Below are positions 15,053 through 23,597 of a DNA stretch of 64,000 bases, piece by piece. The translations under genes and the position numbers were made by a program. A model generated the notes under the pieces. That model was not told where the DNA came from and did not search any database. It saw only the letters and a program-made list of their open reading frames with translations. The DNA is from Sphingomonas jatrophae. GTDB taxonomy: Bacteria > Pseudomonadota > Alphaproteobacteria > Sphingomonadales > Sphingomonadaceae. The number at the start of each line of letters is the position of its first letter. Position 1 is the first letter of the stretch. The stretch covers positions 682,001 to 746,000 of the forward strand of contig NZ_FOZG01000003.1 of NCBI RefSeq assembly GCF_900113315.1, in the 5' to 3' direction.

Positions 15053-16374
15053 CGCTGGCCAGCGACGCGGCGGGGCTGCTCGACCGGATCGATCTCGGAG
15101 CCGTGACCCCGCGGCGGGTCGGGCGGCTGGCCGCTTATGACGGGCTGATGCTGGAGGCGACGGGGCTGTCGCAGCCGGTGGGTGCGGCGGTGCGCGTGAT
15201 CGACGACGAAGGGCGGCCGGCCCGCGCCGAGGTGGTCGGCTTCAAGAATGGCCGGACGCTGCTGATGGCGCTGGACGGCGATGCGCCGCACCGGGCGGGC
15301 GCGCGGGTGGAGCCCGACGCGCGCGGCGGATCGGCGGAGGTGGGCGAGGCGCTGCTCGGCCGCGTCGTCGATGCGCTGGGCAATCCGCTCGACGGACTGG
15401 GGCCGATCGGCGCGCATCACCGCGCGCCATTGGCGGGTCGCCGCAGCAACCCGCTCGACCGCGCGCGCGTGACCGAGGCGTTCGACATGGGCGTGCGCGC
15501 GGTCAACGCGCTGTTCACCGCCGGCGTCGGGCAGCGGATCGCGATCTGCGCGGGCTCGGGCGTCGGCAAGTCGGTGCTGATGGGGCAGATGATCCAGGGC
15601 GCGGATTGCGACGTGGTGGTCGTCGGCCTCGTCGGCGAACGATCGCGCGAGGTGAGCGACTTTCTCGCGACCAAGCTATCGGGCCCTGTCCGCGACAAGT
15701 CGGTCGTCGTCGCGGTGCCCGCGGATCACCCGCCGGTGCTGCGCCTGCGCGCGGCGATGCGCGCGACCGCCATCGCCGAATATTTCCGCGACCAGGGCCT
15801 CAAGGTGCTGCTGCTGATCGACAGTTTGACTCGCGTCGCCCATGCGCAACGCGAGATCGGCCTTTCGCTGGGCGAGCCGCCGACGATGAAGGGCTATCCG
15901 CCCTCCGCGCTCGGCCTGATCCCAAGGCTCGTCGAGCGCGCGGGGGCGGACAGCCGCTCGGGCGGATCGATCACTGCGCTCTACACCGTGCTGGCGGACG
16001 GCGACGATACGGACGACCCCATCGTCGATGCCGCCCGCTCGATCGTGGACGGGCATATCGTGCTGTCGCGCGCGCTGGCGGAGCGGGGCGTGTTTCCGGC
16101 GATCGACGTCGGCAAGTCCTTGAGCCGCGTCATGTCCGACATCGTCGCGCCCGAGCATGCGGCAGCGGCGGCGATGTGCAAGCGGCTCTGGTCGATCTAC
16201 GAGGAGAATCGCGATCTGGTGCTGATGGGCGCCTACGCCCAGGGCTCCGACCCGATGATCGACGCGGCGATCGCGCACCAGCCGGTCATCCTCGACTTCA
16301 TCTCGCAACCGGCCAAGGCGCAGATCGACATGGCGCAATCCATCGCCGATCTGGTCGAGCGGTTCGGCGGATGA
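15049..16374 (+). CDS. fliI: Flagellum-specific ATPase FliI
   Basis: Hexameric export ATPase, homologous to F1-beta. It is 441 residues from the ATG at 15049, which overlaps the fliH stop; an upstream open frame is not used. Walker A AGSGVGKS is at about 168-175. Then come GLVGERSREV, the Walker B region KVLLLIDSLTRVAHAQREIGL, GEPPTMKGYPPSALGLIPRLVERAG and GSITALYTVLADGDDTDDPI, all hallmarks of the family. The final coding base pair region runs into fliJ (ATGA overlap). Confidence 0.97.
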   Translation: MTLASDAAGLLDRIDLGAVTPRRVGRLAAYDGLMLEATGLSQPVGAAVRVIDDEGRPARAEVVGFKNGRTLLMALDGDAPHRAGARVEPDARGGSAEVGEALLGRVVDALGNPLDGLGPIGAHHRAPLAGRRSNPLDRARVTEAFDMGVRAVNALFTAGVGQRIAICAGSGVGKSVLMGQMIQGADCDVVVVGLVGERSREVSDFLATKLSGPVRDKSVVVAVPADHPPVLRLRAAMRATAIAEYFRDQGLKVLLLIDSLTRVAHAQREIGLSLGEPPTMKGYPPSALGLIPRLVERAGADSRSGGSITALYTVLADGDDTDDPIVDAARSIVDGHIVLSRALAERGVFPAIDVGKSLSRVMSDIVAPEHAAAAAMCKRLWSIYEENRDLVLMGAYAQGSDPMIDAAIAHQPVILDFISQPAKAQIDMAQSIADLVERFGG

Positions 16375-16790
16375 GCGGCCTCGCCCACAGGCGCGAGCGG
16401 ATCGTGCGCGTGCGCCGTATCCAGCACCTTCAGGCGGCGGCGGCCGCGGCGAAGGCGGAAGCGAAGGCGGAGAGCCTCGTCTCCACCGCCGAGCGGCTGG
16501 CGGCGCTGGCCGGATCGATGGCGCCCGCGCCCGGCGCGACGAGCGGCGCGACGCTGCGGACGGCGAGCGGCATGGCCGAGCGGCTGAACGCGATGCGCGA
16601 CGGGCTGGCGGACGCCATCGTCGGCGCGCGTGCCGCGGCGGAGCGCGAGGCGGCGCTCAGGCTGGCCGCGCGCATCCAGCAGGAAAGCGCCGAGCGGCTG
16701 GAGCAGCGCGCGCGCGCGGCGGCGGCCAAGGCAGCGGAGAAGCGCATGCCGATCCCGCGCCTGCGCCGGCCCGAGGAGGAGTGGGCATGA
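16371..16790 (+). CDS. fliJ: Flagellar export protein FliJ-like
   Basis: Coiled-coil general chaperone and gamma-like stalk that sits in the FliI hexamer. It is a 139-residue, highly charged and Ala-rich helical protein (RRERIVRVRRIQHLQ at the start, then heptad-like AAAAKAEAKAESLVSTAERLAALAGS). Sequence signatures are weak in this family, so the call relies on coiled-coil character, length (about 140 is normal) and position between fliI and fliK. It overlaps both neighbours by four bases. Confidence 0.82.
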   Translation: MSGLAHRRERIVRVRRIQHLQAAAAAAKAEAKAESLVSTAERLAALAGSMAPAPGATSGATLRTASGMAERLNAMRDGLADAIVGARAAAEREAALRLAARIQQESAERLEQRARAAAAKAAEKRMPIPRLRRPEEEWA

Positions 16791-18049
16791 TCGCGACCCT
16801 GCCCCCACTGACGATCGAGCCGCTCGCTTTGGCCCGCGCGGTGCCGGCGCATGGCGACCAGTTCGCCGCTCTGCTCGCCGCCATGGCGGAGACGCCGGTG
16901 GGGACGGACGGGACCGCCGCGGCGGAGACGCCTGAGGTTGTGGCGGATGGGACCGCCGATCCGGAGAGCCCCGCGCCCCCGGCGGATGCCAGGCCCGCGC
17001 TCTCACCCGAGATCCTCGCGCTGCTGGCGCTGCTCGCCCCGGCGGCGGCGCCGCGCACCGCTCCCGAGGTGCGCGCGACGGCCACCGACGGCTCCACCGC
17101 GCCGCGTCGGATGCTGACGGCACAGCTCACGGCGACGAGCCCGCAGGCGGTGGCGGCGGCCGATCCCGCGCTGGAACGCACCGCGGCCGCGCTGACGGCC
17201 GCGCTTTCCGATGGTGCTGTTGCGCCCGCCGCCGACGCTGAGCTTCCCGCGATGGCGGCGCCCGCAACCGCGCCTGCGGCCGTCGTCGTCCTTGATTCCA
17301 ACGCTCCCGCAAACGAGCCATCAAATGCGATGCGGAGCACGGCGGCGCTCGTCGACAAGACGGTGAAGACGATCGCGCGACAGCCGGTCGCTCCCACCCG
17401 CGATGGTGCGCGACAGGAGGCCGCCACACCCTCCGGGACGGATCGTGCGCCCGCCGAGCCCGATGTCGCACAGGCGGCCGAGACGCTTTCGCCCGCCGAT
17501 CCGGCGGGGCCGCAAGCCACCCTGGCCGATGCCGCAGCCGCATCGGTGCCGCATGCGGCGCACGGCCCGGCCGAACCCGTCCGAAGCCCCGCGCCGGCAC
17601 CACCCGCGGCAACGCAGCCCGCACCCGACCCCGGCCACCACCAGCTTGCCGCCGCCCGGGATGCGGCGTGGCTGGACGGGCTGGCGCGTGACATCGCCTC
17701 GGCCGCCGCGCCGGACGGCACCGCCCGCTTCGCGGTCGCGCCTGAGCGGCTGGGCGAGGTGCGCGTCGAGATTGCGCGTGGGGACGAGGGCGCCTCCGTC
17801 CGCCTCGCCACCGCGGACGAGCGGGCGCATGCGCTGCTCGCCGATGCCGCGCCGACGCTTCAAGCCGAAGCGCGGGCGAGCGGCGTGCGCATTGCCGAGA
17901 CGCAGATCGACCTGTCCGGCGGACGGAGCGGCCAAGGCGGCGACCAGCGCGCGCCCGCGCCTGCCCCGATCCTCCGCACCGCCGCGGCGGCAGCCCCAAC
18001 CTCCCCGGCGCCGGTGAAGCGCCACCAAGCCCAGGACCGTTACGCATGA
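16787..18049 (+). CDS. fliK: Flagellar hook-length control protein FliK
   Basis: Secreted molecular ruler that switches export specificity when the hook reaches full length. It is 420 residues. The first 300 are Ala/Pro/Thr-rich and probably unstructured. The C-terminal hook-length domain is recognisable in GTARFAVAPERLGEVRVEIARGDEGASVRLATADERAHALLADAAPTLQAEARASGVRI (about 310-370), matching L.P..LG.v.v.......v.v.......r..L......L...L...G. The ATG at 16787 overlaps the fliJ stop and follows GGAGG; a GTG at 16781 is the alternative. Stops in the fliL start (ATGA). Confidence 0.88.
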   Translation: MIATLPPLTIEPLALARAVPAHGDQFAALLAAMAETPVGTDGTAAAETPEVVADGTADPESPAPPADARPALSPEILALLALLAPAAAPRTAPEVRATATDGSTAPRRMLTAQLTATSPQAVAAADPALERTAAALTAALSDGAVAPAADAELPAMAAPATAPAAVVVLDSNAPANEPSNAMRSTAALVDKTVKTIARQPVAPTRDGARQEAATPSGTDRAPAEPDVAQAAETLSPADPAGPQATLADAAAASVPHAAHGPAEPVRSPAPAPPAATQPAPDPGHHQLAAARDAAWLDGLARDIASAAAPDGTARFAVAPERLGEVRVEIARGDEGASVRLATADERAHALLADAAPTLQAEARASGVRIAETQIDLSGGRSGQGGDQRAPAPAPILRTAAAAAPTSPAPVKRHQAQDRYA

Positions 18050-18687
18050 GCAAGACCGAAGCCCCCGCCGATGGCGCCCCTGCCCCCAAGAAGAAAGGCA
18101 AGCTGAAGCCGCTGCTGCTGTTCGGCGTCGGCGGCGCGCTGCTGCTCGGCGGCGGGGTCGGCGCGGGCCTCTATGCCGCGGGTGCGGGCGGCGGCGGCGC
18201 GCATGCGGAGGAGAAGGACGTGCCCAAGCTCGTCCCCAAGGGCGAGGGCGAGCACAAGGCCGAGAGCGGCGAGGGCGGCGGCGGCCACGAGAGCGGCGGC
18301 GAAGGCGGCGAGGCGACCGCGGGCGCGCATGGCGCACCGCTGACCGACGCACATCCCGATCCCAGCAAATATGAGGCGACCTATTTCGCCATGGAGCAGC
18401 CGTTCACGTCGAACCTCCAGGATTCGGACGGGCTGATCCAGGTTTCGCTGGGTGTTTCGACCTATTATGACGGGCGCGTGATCGACAACCTCAAGCGCCA
18501 CGAAATGCCCGTCCGCTCGGCCATCCTGATGGTGCTGGCGGATCAGGATCCGAACGTCATCGGCACGCCGCCCGGCAAGAAGGCCTTGCAGACCGCCTTG
18601 ACCAAGTCGATCAACGACGTGCTTCGGCAGAAGGAAGGCTTTGGCGGCATCGATGACGTCTATTTTTCCAGCTTCATCGTCCAATAA
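18046..18687 (+). CDS. fliL: Flagellar basal body-associated protein FliL
   Basis: Single-span inner-membrane protein that surrounds the stator and supports torque. It is 213 residues: a short cytoplasmic lysine-rich start (PKKKGKLK), one membrane helix (about 23-47), then a periplasmic stretch (about 50-105) very rich in Gly, Glu and His (for example GEGGGGHESGGEGGEA). The FliL domain follows (ATYFAMEQPFTSNLQDSDGLIQVSLGVSTYYDGRVIDNLKRHEMPVRSAILMVLADQ). The acidic, His-rich linker is longer than usual and might bind metal; that is only a guess. It comes directly before fliM. Confidence 0.93.
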   Translation: MSKTEAPADGAPAPKKKGKLKPLLLFGVGGALLLGGGVGAGLYAAGAGGGGAHAEEKDVPKLVPKGEGEHKAESGEGGGGHESGGEGGEATAGAHGAPLTDAHPDPSKYEATYFAMEQPFTSNLQDSDGLIQVSLGVSTYYDGRVIDNLKRHEMPVRSAILMVLADQDPNVIGTPPGKKALQTALTKSINDVLRQKEGFGGIDDVYFSSFIVQ

Positions 18688-18696
18688 GGCCAGCAT

Positions 18697-19581
18697 TTGA
18701 GCGCCGAGCCCGCCCCGTTCCGCTTCGGCGAGGCGCCGGTGCGCACCACGGTGCGGCTGGCCGGGCTCGACCGGCTGGGCGACCGACTGGCGCGGCGCGT
18801 GCGGCTGGCGATCGAGCCGATCGCGCGGACCAAGACGCAGGTCGTCGCCGAACCCGTCGTCACCCAGCGCTTCGAGGCGTGGACCGCGACGCTGCCGCCC
18901 TTCATGTCGCTCAGCCTCTACCGGCTGCGGCCGCTGAAAGGCTCGATGCTGCTGGCGATCGAGGCGGATTTCGTGACGCGCATGGTGGACGCCTTCTACG
19001 GCGGCAGCGGCACGGGGCCGGCCGCGACGCAGGCGCGCGAGTTCACGCCTGCCGAGGAACGGCTGCTCGGCCGCATCGCCGACACTTTGGTCGAGCGGCT
19101 GGCCGAGACTTGGAGCGAGGTGACGCCGCTGGAGCCCCAGCTGGCCGCGCGCGAGACCAATATCGATTATGCCGGCCTCGTCCGCGGCGACGAGACGGTG
19201 GTCGTCCAGACGCTGACGGTGACGCCCGGCACGATGGCGCCGACGCGCATCTCGATCGTCTACCCCTTCACCGCGCTCCGCCCGCTTGAGCCGCTGCTCG
19301 CCGCCAAGACGCATGAGGAGAGCGGGCCAGGCGACGGCGAGTGGCGCGCGCAGCTGACCGAGGCGGTGATGGCGGTGCGGCTGCCCGTCCGCTCGGTGCT
19401 GGCGCGGCCGGAACTGTCGGTTGCCGAGCTGATGGCGCTGAAACCGGGCGACGTCATACCGATCACGCTTGCCAGCACCGTGCCGCTGACCGTAGCGGGC
19501 CGCAGGCTCGCCTCCGGCACCATCGGCGAGCGCGAGGGGCGCGCGGCGCTGATGATCGAGCAGATCGAGGGGCAAGGCTGA
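18697..19581 (+). CDS. fliM: Flagellar motor switch protein FliM without the CheY-binding N-terminus
   Basis: C-ring component between FliG and FliN. The 294-residue protein has the FliM middle CheC-like domain (FMSLSLYRLRPLKGSMLLAIEADFVTRMVDAFYGG, then REFTPAEERLLGRIADTLVERLAETW) and the C-terminal SpoA domain (LPVRSVLARPELSVAELMALKPGDVIPI). The start is TTG at 18697. An in-frame stop (the fliL TAA) lies 12 bases upstream, so no longer form exists. The usual N-terminal peptide (LSQ.EIDALL) that binds phosphorylated CheY is absent; the protein starts MSAEPAPFRFGEAPVRTTVR instead. Confidence 0.93.
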   Translation: MSAEPAPFRFGEAPVRTTVRLAGLDRLGDRLARRVRLAIEPIARTKTQVVAEPVVTQRFEAWTATLPPFMSLSLYRLRPLKGSMLLAIEADFVTRMVDAFYGGSGTGPAATQAREFTPAEERLLGRIADTLVERLAETWSEVTPLEPQLAARETNIDYAGLVRGDETVVVQTLTVTPGTMAPTRISIVYPFTALRPLEPLLAAKTHEESGPGDGEWRAQLTEAVMAVRLPVRSVLARPELSVAELMALKPGDVIPITLASTVPLTVAGRRLASGTIGEREGRAALMIEQIEGQG

Positions 19582-19582
19582 C

Positions 19583-19894
19583 ATGACGGACGACCTGCCG
19601 ATGGCGGAGGACGGCGCGGCCGCCGCGCGCAATTTCCGGCTGCTTGCGGATATACCCTTGCGGCTCTCGGTCGAGGTCGGCTCCACCTCGCTGCGGCTGT
19701 CCGAGCTGCTCGATCTGGCCGAAGGATCGGTGGTCGAGCTGGACCGGCAGGCGAACGAGCTGCTCGACATCCTCGTCAACGGGACGTTGGTGGCCAAGGG
19801 CGAGGTGGTGACGGTGAACGGCCGCTTCGGCATCCGCGTGGTCGAGGTGGTCGCCGCGGAGAACCGGCTGGCAGGCCTCGAGCGGCGGTCCTGA
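19583..19894 (+). CDS. fliN: Flagellar motor switch protein FliN
   Basis: C-ring protein that with FliM forms the base of the switch and docks the FliH-FliI complex. It is 103 residues with a single SpoA domain: FRLLADIPLRLSVEVGSTSLRLSELLDLAEGSVVELDRQANELLDILVNGTLVAKGEVVTVNGRFGIRVVEVV. Length is normal for the short FliN form. The ATG follows the fliM stop by one base. Confidence 0.96.
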   Translation: MTDDLPMAEDGAAAARNFRLLADIPLRLSVEVGSTSLRLSELLDLAEGSVVELDRQANELLDILVNGTLVAKGEVVTVNGRFGIRVVEVVAAENRLAGLERRS

Positions 19895-19899
19895 CGGGC

Positions 19900-20187
19900 A
19901 TGATGGGCGAATATCTGCTGCGGCTGATCCCGCTGCTGCTGCTGGTGGCGGGGATGGCGGTGGGCAGCCTGTGGCTGTGGCGCAAGGTGCAGCCGGGCAT
20001 GGCGCTGGGCGGCAATCGCCCGCGCGCCGTGCGCGTCGTCGATGCGGTGCCGATGGGCGCGACATCGCGGCTGGCGGTCGTCGAATTCGGCGGCAGGCAT
20101 TTGCTGCTGGCGGTGAGCCGGGGCGGGATCACGCTGATCGCGGAGGGCGAGCCGGGGACGGTGACGCTGCCCGACGCCAATGGGTGA
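19900..20187 (+). CDS. fliO: Flagellar biosynthetic protein FliO
   Basis: Small membrane protein that helps stabilise FliP during export-gate assembly. It is 95 residues with one N-terminal membrane helix (LLRLIPLLLLVAGMAVGSLWLW, about 6-27) and a short cytoplasmic beta-rich domain (RAVRVVDAVPMGATSRLAVVEFGGRHLLLAVSRGGITLI) typical of FliO. A second ATG one codon in is an equally possible start. It overlaps fliP by 8 bases. Confidence 0.88.
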   Translation: MMGEYLLRLIPLLLLVAGMAVGSLWLWRKVQPGMALGGNRPRAVRVVDAVPMGATSRLAVVEFGGRHLLLAVSRGGITLIAEGEPGTVTLPDANG

Positions 20188-21001
20188 GACGGCGCTGAAG
20201 CTGCGCCACGGGCGGTTCCCCGGCTGGCTGGCGCTCGCGCTGATCTTCGCGCTCGCGCTCCTGCTCGCCGGCCCAGCCTTCGCGCAGGCCGCCGCGCCGC
20301 CGCCGGCCGCCGCGGCCGCGCCGGGCGCGCTCGACCGGGCGCTCACGACCATCGGCGGCGATGGACGGCCGCTGTCGCTGTCCTTGCAGATCCTGCTGCT
20401 GATGAGCCTGCTGACGGTGCTGCCGTCGCTCCTGCTCATGATGACGAGCTTCACCCGCATCATCATCGTGCTGTCGATCCTGCGGCAGGCGCTGGGCCTG
20501 CAGCAGACGCCGCCCAACCAGGTGCTGGTCGGCCTCGCGCTGTTCCTGTCGATCTTCGTGATGCGGCCGGTGATCAGCGAGATCAACGCCACCGCTTACA
20601 CACCCTATGGCGAAGGACGCGTCCCGATCGAGACGGCGGTGCGGAACGGCGGCAATGTGCTGCACGGCTTCATGGTGCGGCAGACGCGCCAGACCGACCT
20701 CAAGCTGTTCAGCGACATGGCGGGCGCGCGCGGCTTCGCCCGGCCGGCGGACGTGCCCTTCTCCATCCTGCTGCCCGCCTTCGTGACGAGCGAGCTGAAG
20801 ACCGCCTTCCAGATCGGCTTCCTGATCTTCCTGCCCTTCCTGATCATCGACCTCGTCGTCGCGACGACCCTGATGGCGCTCGGCATGGTGATGCTGAGCC
20901 CGTCGATCATCTCGATGCCGTTCAAGCTGCTGCTGTTCGTTCTGGTCGACGGCTGGGCGCTGACAATGGGATCGCTCGCCGCCAGTTTCGGGACAGGGTG
21001 A
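20180..21001 (+). CDS. fliP: Flagellar export gate protein FliP
   Basis: Core subunit of the FliPQR export channel. It is 273 residues with a cleavable signal peptide (LALALIFALALLLAGPAFAQA). Family signatures are ISLLTVLPS-type LLMSLLTVLPSLLLMMTSFTRIIIVLSILRQALGLQQTPPNQVLVGLALFL and, near the C-terminus, SELKTAFQIGFLIFLPFLIIDLVVATTLMALGMVMLSP. Four membrane segments remain after signal removal. A palindromic repeat lies between it and fliQ. Confidence 0.97.
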   Translation: MGETALKLRHGRFPGWLALALIFALALLLAGPAFAQAAAPPPAAAAAPGALDRALTTIGGDGRPLSLSLQILLLMSLLTVLPSLLLMMTSFTRIIIVLSILRQALGLQQTPPNQVLVGLALFLSIFVMRPVISEINATAYTPYGEGRVPIETAVRNGGNVLHGFMVRQTRQTDLKLFSDMAGARGFARPADVPFSILLPAFVTSELKTAFQIGFLIFLPFLIIDLVVATTLMALGMVMLSPSIISMPFKLLLFVLVDGWALTMGSLAASFGTG

Positions 21002-21012
21002 TGAGGCACGCC

Positions 21013-21088
21013 CGTCATGCCAGCGCAGGCTGGCATCTCTCACCGGATCGCGTGGCCGCACGAGACCCCAGCTCTCGCTGGGGTGACG
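21013..21088. repeat. Family B palindromic repeat inside the fli operon
   Basis: Two inverted units: CGTCATGCCAGCG...CTGGCATCTC (21013-21039) and GAGACCCCAGC...GCTGGGGTGACG (21062-21088). Each is a hairpin with a GCCAGC or CCCAGC stem whose base changes are compensatory. The element fills most of the 100-base gap between fliP and fliQ. A second copy lies at 25989-26082. Confidence 0.85.
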
Positions 21089-21101
21089 GTCCTTCGCGCT
21101 G

Positions 21102-21371
21102 ATGGATCAGGATTATTTCATCGGCGTGGCGCAGCAGGCGCTGTGGATCCTGGCGCTGGCGACGACGCCGATCCTGCTGCCGGCGCTGGTTGCCGGGCTG
21201 ATCCTCGGCATGGTGCAGGCGGCGACCTCGATCAACGAGCAGACGCTGAGCTTCGTCCCCAAGCTGATCGTCGTCGGCATTGCGCTGGCCATCTTCGGCG
21301 GCGCGATCCTGGTGCTGCTGGCGGACTTCACGCGCGACATCTTCGCGCGCATCCCGGATCTGGTGCGGTGA
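21102..21371 (+). CDS. fliQ: Flagellar export gate protein FliQ
   Basis: Two-helix hairpin subunit of the FliPQR gate. It is 89 residues: FIGVAQQALWILALATTPILLPALVAGLILGMVQAATSINEQTLSFVPKLIVVGIALAIFGGAILVLLADF, with the conserved Q(A)ATSI.EQTL.F.PK motif. Length matches the family exactly. A family B repeat lies 13 bases upstream, so this gene may be translated from a processed or attenuated transcript relative to fliP. Confidence 0.96.
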   Translation: MDQDYFIGVAQQALWILALATTPILLPALVAGLILGMVQAATSINEQTLSFVPKLIVVGIALAIFGGAILVLLADFTRDIFARIPDLVR

Positions 21372-21381
21372 GGGTGCGCCC

Positions 21382-22170
21382 GTGAACGCGCTCATCCCCG
21401 GCGGGTTCGCCGGGCTGGAGGCGCAGCTGTGGCTGTGGCTGGTGGCGATGATCCGGCCGGGCGCGGCATTCGTCGCCGCGCCGGTGTTCGGCGCGCCGCA
21501 GGTGCCCTTGCAGGTGCGGCTGGTGATCGCGCTGGCGGTCGGCATGCCGGGGCTGGCGGCGGGCGGCTTCGACCTGCCGGCAGCGGGCGTCGTCTCGCCG
21601 GAAGGCGTGCTGATGATCCTCGGTGAGGTGCTGATCGGCCTTGCCATCGGCTTTGCCGTGCAGATCGGCTTTTCGGCGGCTCTGGTGGCGGGCGAGACGA
21701 TCTCCAACGCGATGGGGCTCGGCTTCTCGTCGATGATCGATCCCTCGACGGATCAGGGCACGCCGGCGCTCGGCAGCTTCCTGTCGGTGCTGGGGACCTT
21801 GCTGTTCCTCAGCCTCGGCGGGCACCTGATGCTCGCCGCGATCCTGCTGGCGAGTTACCGCACGCTGCCGATCGGCGGGCCGCTGATGGGCGCGGAGCCG
21901 CTGCACGATCTCGTCCTGTTCGGCGGGCAGCTGTTCGCGGCGGGGCTGATGATCGCGCTGCCGGTCGGCTTCGCGCTGATCCTCGTCCAGCTGGTCATGG
22001 CGATGCTCGCCCGCTCGGCCCCTGCGCTCAACCTGTTTGCGGTGGGCCTGCCGGCGGCACTGATGGCGGGCATCGTCCTGCTCGCGATTGCGGCGCCGGT
22101 GATCGCCGACGGCATCGTCCTGTCGCTCCAGGCGGGGCTCGCCACCGCCGAGCGGATCGCGGGCGGCTGA
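21382..22170 (+). CDS. fliR: Flagellar export gate protein FliR
   Basis: Third subunit of the FliPQR channel. It is 262 residues, taken from GTG 21382 (MNALIPGGFAGLEAQLWLWL), 10 bases after fliQ; the frame is open further upstream but overlaps fliQ. It has six membrane segments. Signatures include RPGAAFVAAPVFGAPQVPLQVRLVIALAV and ILGEVLIGLAIGFAVQIGFSAALVAGETISNAMGLGFSSMIDP. It ends one base before flhB. Confidence 0.94.
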   Translation: MNALIPGGFAGLEAQLWLWLVAMIRPGAAFVAAPVFGAPQVPLQVRLVIALAVGMPGLAAGGFDLPAAGVVSPEGVLMILGEVLIGLAIGFAVQIGFSAALVAGETISNAMGLGFSSMIDPSTDQGTPALGSFLSVLGTLLFLSLGGHLMLAAILLASYRTLPIGGPLMGAEPLHDLVLFGGQLFAAGLMIALPVGFALILVQLVMAMLARSAPALNLFAVGLPAALMAGIVLLAIAAPVIADGIVLSLQAGLATAERIAGG

Positions 22171-22171
22171 C

Positions 22172-23302
22172 ATGGCGGAGAGCGAACAGGACAAGACCGA
22201 AGCGCCGACGCCCAAGAAGCGCGCCGACGCCGCCAAGCAGGGCGACGTCCTGCAATCCAGGGATCTCGCGACCGCTTTGGTGATCGTCGGCGGCGCGGCG
22301 TGGCTGGCGCTGGCGGGGCCGTGGATGCTGGGTGCGCTGAAGGACATGCTCGCCTCGGCCCTGTCGTTCGATGCAGGCGCGGTGGAGGGCTTCGATCCGG
22401 GCCGCGCGGTCGTCCGGCTGCTGCTGGTCGTCGCGCTGCCGCTGGCGGCGCTGCTGGGGATCACGCTGATCGCGGCGGTGGCCGCGCCCGCCCTGCTCGG
22501 CTCGCTCGGCTTTCGCACCGATGCGCTGGGCTTCAAGCCGAACAAGATGAACCCGATGGCGGGCCTTTCCCGCATGTTCGGCAAGCAGGGACTGGCGGAG
22601 CTGGTCAAGTCGCTCGCCAAGGTCGGCGTGCTGGGCGCGGTCGGCGTGTGGCTGCTGATGGGTCGGGCGCGCGAGATCGTGCACATGGGCACGCGCGATG
22701 CGGCGGGCGCGCTGGCGGAGGTCGGCTCCGTGTTCGTGCTGGCGATCCTCGTCATGGCGGTGGCGCTGGCGGCGATCGCGATGATCGACGTGCCGACGCA
22801 GATCTTCCAGCGCATGTCGCGCCTGCGCATGACCAAGGAGGAGGTGAAGGAGGAGCACAAGCAGAGCGAGGGCTCGCCCGAACTGAAGGCGCAGATCCGC
22901 CGCCGCCAGCACGAGACGCTGCGCGCCTCCGCCCGCGGCGCGATCGCCGAGGCGACGGTGGTGCTGGCCAACCCGACGCACTTCGCGGTCGCGCTCCGCT
23001 ACCGCCCCGGGCAGGACGCCGCGCCGATGGTGGTGGCGCGCGGGCGCGGGGACACGGCGCTCGCCATCCGCGCGCTGGCGGACGAACATGCGGTGCCGGT
23101 GCTGCGCTATCCGCAGCTGGCGCGTGCGCTCTATTTCACCGCGCGCACGGGGCAGACGGTGCGCGAGGATCTGTATCTGGCGGTGGCGACGGTGCTGGCG
23201 TTCGTGTTCAACCTCGACCGCTCCCTCGATGCCGAGTCGCGCCAGCCCGACGTGACAGTGCCGCCGGATGCGCGGTTCGACGAGGATGGGCGGCGGGAGT
23301 AG
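22172..23302 (+). CDS. flhB: Flagellar export switch protein FlhB
   Basis: Controls the switch of export from rod/hook to filament proteins. The 376-residue protein begins with the usual KTEAPTPKKRADAAKQGDVLQS, then four membrane segments (about 32-52, 82-104, 148-166 and 186-208). The cytoplasmic domain carries the autocleavage site NPTH at residues 267-270 within VVLANPTHFAVALRY. It is the last gene of the fli run, followed by unrelated genes. Confidence 0.97.
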   Translation: MAESEQDKTEAPTPKKRADAAKQGDVLQSRDLATALVIVGGAAWLALAGPWMLGALKDMLASALSFDAGAVEGFDPGRAVVRLLLVVALPLAALLGITLIAAVAAPALLGSLGFRTDALGFKPNKMNPMAGLSRMFGKQGLAELVKSLAKVGVLGAVGVWLLMGRAREIVHMGTRDAAGALAEVGSVFVLAILVMAVALAAIAMIDVPTQIFQRMSRLRMTKEEVKEEHKQSEGSPELKAQIRRRQHETLRASARGAIAEATVVLANPTHFAVALRYRPGQDAAPMVVARGRGDTALAIRALADEHAVPVLRYPQLARALYFTARTGQTVREDLYLAVATVLAFVFNLDRSLDAESRQPDVTVPPDARFDEDGRRE

Positions 23303-23323
23303 ACTCCTGCCGTCCGGCCCGGC

Positions 23324-23512
23324 TCAATCCTTGTGCGGGGTCATGTCCACGGGGTCGCTCGCCGGGAAGGTCTCGTCGACCGCCTCGTCCTGCTCGTCCC
23401 AGTTTTTCTGCGGGTCGCGCATCGATTCGGCGCCGGCGGGGCGGACGGGGTTGGCTTCGCCCTCGCCGTCATGGTCGGAGAAGGCGGCGTCGCGCGGGGT
23501 CGGATCGGTCAT
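23324..23512 (-). CDS. Small acidic conserved hypothetical protein
   Basis: A 62-residue, acidic, probably disordered protein. The C-terminal motif DEAVDETFPASDPVDMTP resembles a D-E-A-(V/I)-x-E-(T/S)-F-P-A-S-D-P tail that I recall from many small alphaproteobacterial proteins of unknown function. The ATG has AGGAG seven bases upstream, which favours a real gene over a chance frame. It stands alone between flhB (convergent) and rpe (divergent). Confidence 0.65.
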   Translation of the reverse strand: MTDPTPRDAAFSDHDGEGEANPVRPAGAESMRDPQKNWDEQDEAVDETFPASDPVDMTPHKD

Positions 23513-23597
23513 GCTCGTCTCCTGTCTTCGGGCGTATAAGCGCATGACGCGCTCGGCAGTTGCCCCGCCTGCCTTCGCGCAATAGACCCCTGCCCCC

